Of a stretch of 37,143 nucleotides of DNA, positions 31,628 to 37,143 are shown piece after piece. The notes under the pieces were generated by a model, which saw only the letters and a program-made list of their open reading frames with translations, was not told the origin of the DNA and did not search any database. The stretch lies in NCBI GenBank assembly GCA_020344055.1, contig CP070813.1, positions 1,401,451 to 1,438,593 of the forward strand, read 5' to 3'. Source of the stretch: Candidatus Zixiibacteriota bacterium. GTDB lineage: Bacteria > Zixibacteria > MSB-5A5 > UBA10806. The first letter of the stretch is position 1. Each line of letters starts with the position of its first letter. A program made the translations under genes and the position numbers.

Positions 31628-32824
31628 TTAAATTTCGGTCCAGGCTTCTATGACGTACCTATTAATGCCCCTGGTTATATCGCGTCCCAGGGCCTCGTCA
31701 TAGTGACACTTGGTGCCACCGCCATTGTCGAACGTCGCCCCCACGATGGAGCCGTAAAAATGGCTTCCTCCGGTAACAACCACGTGCGATTCCGGGGCGT
31801 AGATAGCGCCATAAAACTCCGAACTCCCGGCCACCAGCAAGGAGTCTCCCACAGAGTAAAGCTGAAAACTGGATGGCGTCTGATTGCTGTTTATGACCGT
31901 TCCACCGGAGGAATCCCAGATGCCGGTTACATAGATTACCACGTCCGCGCCCGCCGGTATAATTATCTCGCCGTGGCCGGTAATAGAAACATCTGAGAAA
32001 TAATAAATCCCGGAAGTAAAAGTCACCGATCCGCCGGCGGCCACGCTCATCCTATGGTTACCATTGTTATAATTACCATTGCCCGAAAATATAAGGCCGC
32101 TGGAGGCGTTATTGTTGGCTTCGGCGTAATCGAGCTCTTCCTGGGTAATGGGCGGGAATTCCGGGGGATCAGCGTTGGTGGTAGTATCCCCGTAAATCTG
32201 CGCGCCACCACCGTATATTATATCGCCGCCGGGAGTAGTTGAAGCGTTACCGTATATATCGGCCTGCCCCTCGAGTAATATGGTCCCCTCGCTTCCCACA
32301 GGGCCGTTTTCCCCGGCATGGTTCCCGCTGTACTGCGAGGCGTAGGTTCCAAGGTCGCTGTCATATGAATCCATCATTCCGTTCCCGGCAAACCTTACCG
32401 AGTCTCTCCCGTAGGCCCCGTAACTGAAGGGATAATTGTATATGGGCTTCAGATAAGCCTCTATGGTCTTTACGACTTCGTTCACCTGGCCGGCCGATCT
32501 CGCCAGGAGCTTGTCGCGCAGGTAGGGTTGAGTAGTGCTATCGGCCAAGCGGACACTGTAAGTCCCGCGGCCCAGCGGTTCGCCGTTAAATCCCGCGCGC
32601 CACTCCACGGTATCGTCAAGTACCACAAGCGATCTTTCCAGTCCCGCGTCGGCCAGGTAAAACGCCTCGTTGGCGTAAAGTTCATTACCGGAAATCTCCG
32701 ACTCGGTGTTGGAGGTGGTGATGGACGTTATCCCTATCAAAGTAAGCAATAACAGCATAATCACGCATACAATCAGCACTATGCCCGATTCGCTGTTTCC
32801 CGTTGTGATTCTTGTCCTTTTCAT
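31628..32824 (-). CDS. PilX-like pilus protein with DUF7305-type C-terminus (1)
   Basis: A 398-residue protein, paralogous over its full length to the one at 27455-28675. Shared stretches include GIVLIVCVIMLLLLTLIGI, SYGAYGRDSVRFAGNGMMDSYDSDLGTYASQ (matched by MIDSYDSDLGSYASQ) and PAGADVVIYVTGIWDSSGG. The C-terminus carries the GGSHFYGSI...HYDEAL signature. The ATG at 32824 was chosen because TGGAGG lies 6 nt upstream; an ATG ten codons earlier lacks one. It follows paralogue 1 of PilW by 49 nt. Confidence 0.85.
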   Translation of the reverse strand: MKRTRITTGNSESGIVLIVCVIMLLLLTLIGITSITTSNTESEISGNELYANEAFYLADAGLERSLVVLDDTVEWRAGFNGEPLGRGTYSVRLADSTTQPYLRDKLLARSAGQVNEVVKTIEAYLKPIYNYPFSYGAYGRDSVRFAGNGMMDSYDSDLGTYASQYSGNHAGENGPVGSEGTILLEGQADIYGNASTTPGGDIIYGGGAQIYGDTTTNADPPEFPPITQEELDYAEANNNASSGLIFSGNGNYNNGNHRMSVAAGGSVTFTSGIYYFSDVSITGHGEIIIPAGADVVIYVTGIWDSSGGTVINSNQTPSSFQLYSVGDSLLVAGSSEFYGAIYAPESHVVVTGGSHFYGSIVGATFDNGGGTKCHYDEALGRDITRGINRYVIEAWTEI

Positions 32825-32873
32825 TTTATCCTCCAGAATTACCTCTCTTTTCAATCACCAATAGTCTCTTATC

Positions 32874-33707
32874 TTAACGGCCAAGGTTTCGTACCTTGAC
32901 TCTTGTATCCAATCCGCGCGTTCTATATTCGGTATGGAATTCCAGATCCCGCTTGTCGGTGCGGGCGTCGATTGTCAAAACAACTTCGCGAACCATGTCC
33001 TCATCCAGGAAAACATCCACTACCTGACCGTTGGCCAGGATATACTGAAAATTCAGATCAGTTATGTTCTCGGCGAAAACCTGCGGCCCGGTCCTGTGTG
33101 TCCAGCATATCAGATTGGGGTGGTCGGGATTCGAATTGTCGATATAGTATTTGAACTGGTTCATCATAATTACATAACTTCCCGCAGGATATAACCGGCT
33201 GAGCGGCATGGTGTTATGCTGAATATGCGCGGCCGCGACCTGAACCTCGGTCACCAGGAAAAACTCCCCGCTATCGGCGGTGGGGTCATAAATAAATACC
33301 CAGTCTCCATCATGAAGCGCGCTGATATCATGACCGTCGCAACGAAGCTCGGCTGAGGGTTGCGGCATGGCATGTTCGATTATAACATCTTCAAAACCGC
33401 CGGAATCATAGGTTATGGTTATGGTATCCGGGTTGGTGTCGCTGGCCTCGAGTTTGGGAATCCCTTCCGGAACTTTATAACCGGCCATCCGAATTTTCGA
33501 GGTGAGTTCGACCGCGGCGGCCCTGATATTGGCCTGCATGTCGGTAACTTCATCCTGCACGATCAACTGCTTGTGCTGGGCTACGTATATGCCCATGGCG
33601 GCCGACGTTACAATTGCCGCCAGAAGCACCGCTATCAAAAGCTCTATAAGCGTAAAGCCCGAAATTTTGTACCGTCTCGCTTTATAATTATCGTATGTTA
33701 ATTTCAT
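32874..33707 (-). CDS. PilW-like minor pilin (paralogue 1)
   Basis: A 277-residue prepilin: leader of 17 residues ending Ser-Gly, cleavage before FTLIE, then AQHKQLIVQDEVTDMQANIR. It shares the C-terminal R-x-LDTRVKVRNLG end with the other PilW-like proteins. ATG 33707 was chosen because AGG lies upstream and the leader peptide has normal length; upstream codons in the same frame overlap the PilV-like gene. It starts 7 nt after the PilV stop, so the two are co-translated. Confidence 0.87.
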   Translation of the reverse strand: MKLTYDNYKARRYKISGFTLIELLIAVLLAAIVTSAAMGIYVAQHKQLIVQDEVTDMQANIRAAAVELTSKIRMAGYKVPEGIPKLEASDTNPDTITITYDSGGFEDVIIEHAMPQPSAELRCDGHDISALHDGDWVFIYDPTADSGEFFLVTEVQVAAAHIQHNTMPLSRLYPAGSYVIMMNQFKYYIDNSNPDHPNLICWTHRTGPQVFAENITDLNFQYILANGQVVDVFLDEDMVREVVLTIDARTDKRDLEFHTEYRTRGLDTRVKVRNLGR

Positions 33708-33714
33708 TTTTCGC

Positions 33715-34068
33715 CTACCTCTTTGACATGTATGATGTAACCGTATTGTTATGCGCTCTGTCGTGACGATCCGTCCAGCCAATATTGACGTCAAGCTGGT
33801 AGAGATTATTGCCCAGGTCCGTTACGGTCCAGGTCCTGGTGACAGTTCCGATCGAGTCAATTCCCGAGGCCGGCACATCCATATTCTTCAACTCTTCCAT
33901 CTTATCCTTGATAAGCATAGAGGCCTCCGTGGAACCGCGGGCAAAGTCGTTGGCCTGCATGGAGGTTACCATCATGGGAAGCAAAAGCAAAAGCCCCACC
34001 GCGATAATAACCATCCCGGCCATTACCTCTATTAAGGTGAATCCGCTTTGTCTCTTTCTATTTTTCAT
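33715..34068 (-). CDS. PilV-like type IV pilus protein
   Basis: A 117-residue prepilin, leader MKNRKRQSG, cleavage before FTLIEVMAGMVIIAVGLLLLLP. The region after the helix has SMQANDFARGSTEASMLIKDKMEELKNM, the pattern of PilV and MshD-like minor pilins, and the protein is a normal length. The ATG at 34068 has GAGGAG 6 nt upstream; a GTG seven codons earlier is less likely. It is the first gene of the pilin operon. Confidence 0.87.
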   Translation of the reverse strand: MKNRKRQSGFTLIEVMAGMVIIAVGLLLLLPMMVTSMQANDFARGSTEASMLIKDKMEELKNMDVPASGIDSIGTVTRTWTVTDLGNNLYQLDVNIGWTDRHDRAHNNTVTSYMSKR

Positions 34069-34109
34069 CGCTAACTCCTCGTTTTTCACATTTTTTCCAT
34101 TCTATTCAA

Positions 34110-34123
34110 GCAATAGCCATACC
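34110..34123 (-). promoter_or_regulatory. Possible sigma-54 promoter of the pilin operon
   Basis: On the - strand GG (34123-34122) and TTGCT with GC at 34111-34110 are 10 bp apart, the -24/-12 spacing. The rest of the -24 box is a poor match. Sigma-54 control is common for pilin genes, but this match is moderate. Confidence 0.3.
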
Positions 34124-34242
34124 CCACATGCAAAAAGAAGCGAATACGACTGCGCCCGGCGTTATCCCGTTGAATTATAATGTCTTATATGAATAGATTT
34201 TCTTGTTGTTTACATAATATTCAGGGCATTTCGGATATGAAG

Positions 34243-34260
34243 TATGGGGAAATCCCCATA
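34243..34260. promoter_or_regulatory. Perfect palindrome upstream of the pilin operon
   Basis: TATGGGGA and TCCCCATA are perfect 8-bp arms around AA. It lies about 175 nt upstream of the PilV-like start and 100 nt after the Smr stop. There is no T-run, so it looks more like an operator or enhancer site than a terminator. Confidence 0.45.
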
Positions 34261-34359
34261 TTTATGGTTGGGGGAGTTTACATATTATCAGCGAATAGAG
34301 AATTACGCTAATACAAAATATGCAGGGGAAATATCCTCACCCGAAATATAATCGATCTG

Positions 34360-34644
34360 TTATTCTCTCCGCAAATCCACTACCGTAGCGCCCCATCCCC
34401 CGCCGGATCCCTCCTCATGACGATATTCAGCGACCGCCGGATGTTTGTCCAGTGCGCTCTGGACTATTCGCCTTAAAGTGCCTGTCCCTTTGCCGTGAAT
34501 AATTCGAATCCTGTATACCCCTTTTTCGAGGCAGGATTCGATATAATCTTTAACCAGTTCCTTAACGTCGGCGGGCTTAAATGTATGCAGATCGAGAGTG
34601 CCGTCTATGGGATATTCTATCGGCCCATCTTCAGAATCACACAT
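34360..34644 (-). CDS. Smr-domain protein
   Basis: A 94-residue stand-alone Smr domain (the C-terminal domain of MutS2). Motif LDLHTFKP (17-24) and IIHGKGTGTLR (48-58) are the hallmark sequences. Such domains can act as nucleases on DNA or RNA; MutS2-linked Smr acts in ribosome rescue and recombination control. The C-terminal EEGSGGGWGATVVDL fits. The start lies 2 nt after the LiaF-like stop codon, so the two genes are translated together. Confidence 0.9.
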   Translation of the reverse strand: MCDSEDGPIEYPIDGTLDLHTFKPADVKELVKDYIESCLEKGVYRIRIIHGKGTGTLRRIVQSALDKHPAVAEYRHEEGSGGGWGATVVDLRRE

Positions 34645-34646
34645 AT

Positions 34647-35345
34647 TTAATTCTTAATCTCGATACCACCCATTATGGCCGTCCCTCTGACCAGGAGTTT
34701 CCTGCCGGGCGGGGCGACATCGCCCGCTTGTCTCTGAGATGTATTATTACTCAGACCGCCCAACAGCGGCAGGCCCCGCATGGTTACCTGCCAGCTTTCC
34801 GGGACCCTGATCTCAATTCCCCCCATCATGGTGAAGGCATCGATCATCATCTCATCGCCATGCATATCCGCGTCTTTCAGTTCCACCTCGCATCCCCCCA
34901 TAAACGCGAAAAGCCTGCCGCCCTTCAATGATTTTGAGGTATACCTGTACTCACCGCCGCCGAGAATCGCGCTGTGGTCTATGTAATCGATATCTGTGGA
35001 ACGGCCTTTCGGGGTTCCATATCCGTGCTTCAATATGGCGACGCCGATCAAGATTATGACGATCGGCCATAACTCCCTGAACCCGAACCGGATAAAATGA
35101 AAATTATCCAGAAGAAACAGGATCCCTATGGCGACAAAAATCAATCCAAACCACAGGTTTCGATATTCCGGCGGCTGAAAAATCCTGCTCAAGCCGATAA
35201 GCACCAGAATGAGAGGCCAGTAATCCCATAAACTTATGTCGACATCATATCCCAGGTTCACAAGAAGAGCGATAATCCCTACCGCTATTATTACCAGCCC
35301 GATGATCAGCCTCATATTGAAATAACTTCGTCCGCCTTCTCCCAT
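34647..35345 (-). CDS. LiaF-like membrane protein (LiaI-LiaF TM domain plus C-terminal DUF2154-like)
   Basis: A 232-residue protein with four transmembrane helices (about 10-30, 38-54, 63-81, 86-106) in two LiaI-LiaF-like repeats. A cytosolic-type beta-helix region follows with repeated GG turns (MGGCEVEL, MMGGIEIRVPESW, LLGGLSN, IMGGIEIKN), as in the LiaF C-terminal domain. LiaF family proteins modulate envelope-stress signalling, though no two-component genes are near. GAGGAGGAG precedes the ATG. It follows the AGCS transporter by 37 nt. Confidence 0.85.
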   Translation of the reverse strand: MGEGGRSYFNMRLIIGLVIIAVGIIALLVNLGYDVDISLWDYWPLILVLIGLSRIFQPPEYRNLWFGLIFVAIGILFLLDNFHFIRFGFRELWPIVIILIGVAILKHGYGTPKGRSTDIDYIDHSAILGGGEYRYTSKSLKGGRLFAFMGGCEVELKDADMHGDEMMIDAFTMMGGIEIRVPESWQVTMRGLPLLGGLSNNTSQRQAGDVAPPGRKLLVRGTAIMGGIEIKN

Positions 35346-35382
35346 TTCTCCTCCTCATATAAAGATATTCAAAGCGCGGCCG

Positions 35383-37143
35383 CTAAAACAGTTTTATTTT
35401 CTTACTGTAGGGCTCCTGTTTGCGGGAGAAATACTCCTTGGTCATATTTCTAAGCGTCCTGGATAGAAGCAGAATCGCGATCAGGTTGGGTATGGCCATC
35501 AGCCCCAGCCCCACGTCGCCGAACCCCCAGATATCCTCCAGCTTGCTGGTAGCGCCGATGAAAAGAACGATGCAGAAGATATACCTGTACGGCATAATCG
35601 CGCCGTCACCAAGAAGATATTGAATCGATCTATCGCCATAATATGACCAGCTGATCATGGTGGAAAGCGCAAACAGGAATACGCCGATTGTAACTATATA
35701 ATTACCCCAGTTTCCCAGCATCGACAAACCGGTCTGGAAACCCCAGGCGGTTAACGGCGATCCGTTCTGATATATGTCACCCTCGACCGCGATCGCTTCC
35801 GGCCCGCCCTCTACCACGATAACATCCTGACCGTCGGGCGAATCGGAGCCGGTTATTTTAATCACCCCGGTGAACGGAACCCCCGCCCCTAAAATGCGCA
35901 TATTCTCCACAAATCCGTGATTGCGCACCAGCCCCAGCGTATATAGCGTATCATCTACGAGCTCATCCGGATAATCCGGCCTCGATGTAAGTTCGACTGA
36001 TTCAATCTGACCGCTCCATACATTCACGGTACCATCGAACTCCGGCAGGCTGAATTTTGCCTCCCGATCTTTATTATATTCTCTTAACTCGGTATTCTTC
36101 CAGTAATCGTCATATTCCAACGGCACCGCGTAAAAATCGAAAACATGATGGTTCATATCTTTCGTTTCAGTCATCTTCTTGTCGAAGACGCCGGTGGTGA
36201 TTATAACCAACCCGGTGAGCGAGCAGATCAGCAATGTATCAATATAGGGGCCGAGCATGGCCACGGTTCCCTCGCGGACCGGCTCCTTGGTCTTGGCGGC
36301 GGCGTGCGCTATGGCGGCCGAACCCTGCCCCGCCTCGTTGGAGAACAATCCTCTTTTGACACCCCAGATCATGGTTTTAACAAAAACAATCCCGGCGAAA
36401 CCTCCCAGGAAACTCACCGGCGTGAACGCAGATCTGAATATAAGTGCAAAGGTTCCGGGCAGCTTATCGATATTGACCAGGAGCACGAATACCGCCCCCG
36501 TAACATAAATTATGGCCATCCCCGGCGCCAGAATTGCCGCTACTTTTCCGATTCGCTTTATGCCCCCGATAATCACCAATCCCACAAGTATTGCCAGTCC
36601 CAGCCCGGTTATCCATACCGGTATGGAGAAATCGGAATTCAATTGATCGGCCACCGTGAAAGCCTGGATTCCGTTTCCGGTGCCGAAGGAACATAATACC
36701 GCCGCGGCGGCAAAGAAAATCGCCAGCGGCTTTAATTTTAATCCTTTTTCAATATAATACATCGGCCCGCCCGACGCCGAGCCGTCGGGATTGATATTGC
36801 GATAATGCATGGAGAGGGTGCATTCGGCGTACTTCAACGAGGTGCCCAGTATCCCCGTTATCCACATCCAGAACAAAGCTCCCGGGCCACCGTAATGGAT
36901 TGCCGTCGCCACGCCGGCTATGTTGCCAATACCCACCGTGGCCGAAAGCGCCGCCGATAACGCCTGAAAATGGGTGATATCCCCGGCGTCGGCGGGATTG
37001 TCATATCTGCCGGACGTCACTCCGAGCGCATGCACAAAATACTTGATCTGCGGCCAACCCAGCCTGAAGGTTATGAAGATCCCGGTTCCCACCAGGAGGA
37101 CTACCATAAAAGGAACGGTGCTGGGCGTCGCCCATATCAGGTT
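35383..37143 (-). CDS. AGCS-family sodium:alanine symporter (5' end cut by window)
   Basis: A transporter of the alanine/glycine:cation symporter family (AgcS/DagA), which imports alanine or glycine with Na+. The reading frame is open to the window edge, so the start lies outside; at least 586 residues are present. Signature KRGLFSNEAGQGSA and WSYYGDRSIQYL are clear, as is the N-terminal GTGIFITFRLGWPQIKYF. The odd part is about 140 residues (roughly 35758-36185) between TM segments, hydrophilic and partly beta-like, with no counterpart in ordinary members of about 450-490 residues. The substrate is assumed from the family. Confidence 0.92.
   Translation of the reverse strand, partial: NLIWATPSTVPFMVVLLVGTGIFITFRLGWPQIKYFVHALGVTSGRYDNPADAGDITHFQALSAALSATVGIGNIAGVATAIHYGGPGALFWMWITGILGTSLKYAECTLSMHYRNINPDGSASGGPMYYIEKGLKLKPLAIFFAAAAVLCSFGTGNGIQAFTVADQLNSDFSIPVWITGLGLAILVGLVIIGGIKRIGKVAAILAPGMAIIYVTGAVFVLLVNIDKLPGTFALIFRSAFTPVSFLGGFAGIVFVKTMIWGVKRGLFSNEAGQGSAAIAHAAAKTKEPVREGTVAMLGPYIDTLLICSLTGLVIITTGVFDKKMTETKDMNHHVFDFYAVPLEYDDYWKNTELREYNKDREAKFSLPEFDGTVNVWSGQIESVELTSRPDYPDELVDDTLYTLGLVRNHGFVENMRILGAGVPFTGVIKITGSDSPDGQDVIVVEGGPEAIAVEGDIYQNGSPLTAWGFQTGLSMLGNWGNYIVTIGVFLFALSTMISWSYYGDRSIQYLLGDGAIMPYRYIFCIVLFIGATSKLEDIWGFGDVGLGLMAIPNLIAILLLSRTLRNMTKEYFSRKQEPYSKKIKLF

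Overview
The window reads as a chromosomal segment of a Gram-negative-type, uncultured environmental bacterium. Evidence for an outer envelope is a porin-like beta-barrel protein, several lipoproteins and a type IV pilus/pseudopilin cluster. Base composition is close to 50% GC, with one clearly AT-rich island. The mix of DUF4397 and fasciclin secreted proteins, repeated PilW/PilX-like minor pilins and intergenic palindrome blocks would fit a Zixibacteria-like or other FCB-group lineage. That is an inference from gene style only; the window holds no rRNA or other phylogenetic marker except RecA.

Layout. (1) 1-2569, + strand: an IS-end-like remnant and a palindrome block, a histidine ammonia-lyase family enzyme with a Thr-Ser-Gly MIO triad, then TspO. 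(2) 2621-6154, - strand: secreted or envelope proteins (CIA30, fasciclin, a four-repeat DUF4397 lipoprotein, an outer-membrane barrel) and a small DUF378 membrane protein. (3) 6207-11638, + strand: an apparent light-response operon. It holds a CarH/LitR-type MerR-B12 regulator, class II CPD photolyase, SRPBCC protein, SDR-DUF2867 protein and DUF523-DUF1722 fusion. Repeated TTGTCTAA-like boxes lie between it and the divergent DUF378 gene. (4) 11615-14761: palindromic repeats that duplicate the 3' ends of the two genes they follow, DinB, and an AT-rich pair (membrane protein and an internally duplicated lipoprotein). (5) 14762-18027, + strand: thpR, recA, recX, alpha/beta hydrolase. (6) 18024-25018, - strand: CLC chloride transporter with CBS pair, HD-GYP protein, HEAT-repeat protein, MurQ, lipoprotein. 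(7) 25175-34068, - strand: one PilV-like, four PilW-like and three PilX-like proteins plus a 50-codon LiaI-like membrane gene. (8) 34360-37143, - strand: Smr protein, LiaF-like protein, and an AGCS sodium:alanine symporter cut by the window end.

How the genes may work together. The clearest system is the photoprotection operon: a B12 photoreceptor repressor would sense light and release photolyase plus accessory proteins, and the divergent DUF378 gene may share the operators. The HEAT and HD-GYP genes overlap and share a homologous N-terminal module, which suggests a paired signalling unit. The pilin cluster encodes minor pilins only; no assembly ATPase, platform protein or secretin is in the window.

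Several genes (carH-like, AT-rich lipoprotein, thpR, clcA, perhaps tspO) lack a Shine-Dalgarno and have a -35/-10 pair ending 7-15 nt before the start codon, so leaderless transcripts look common in this genome.
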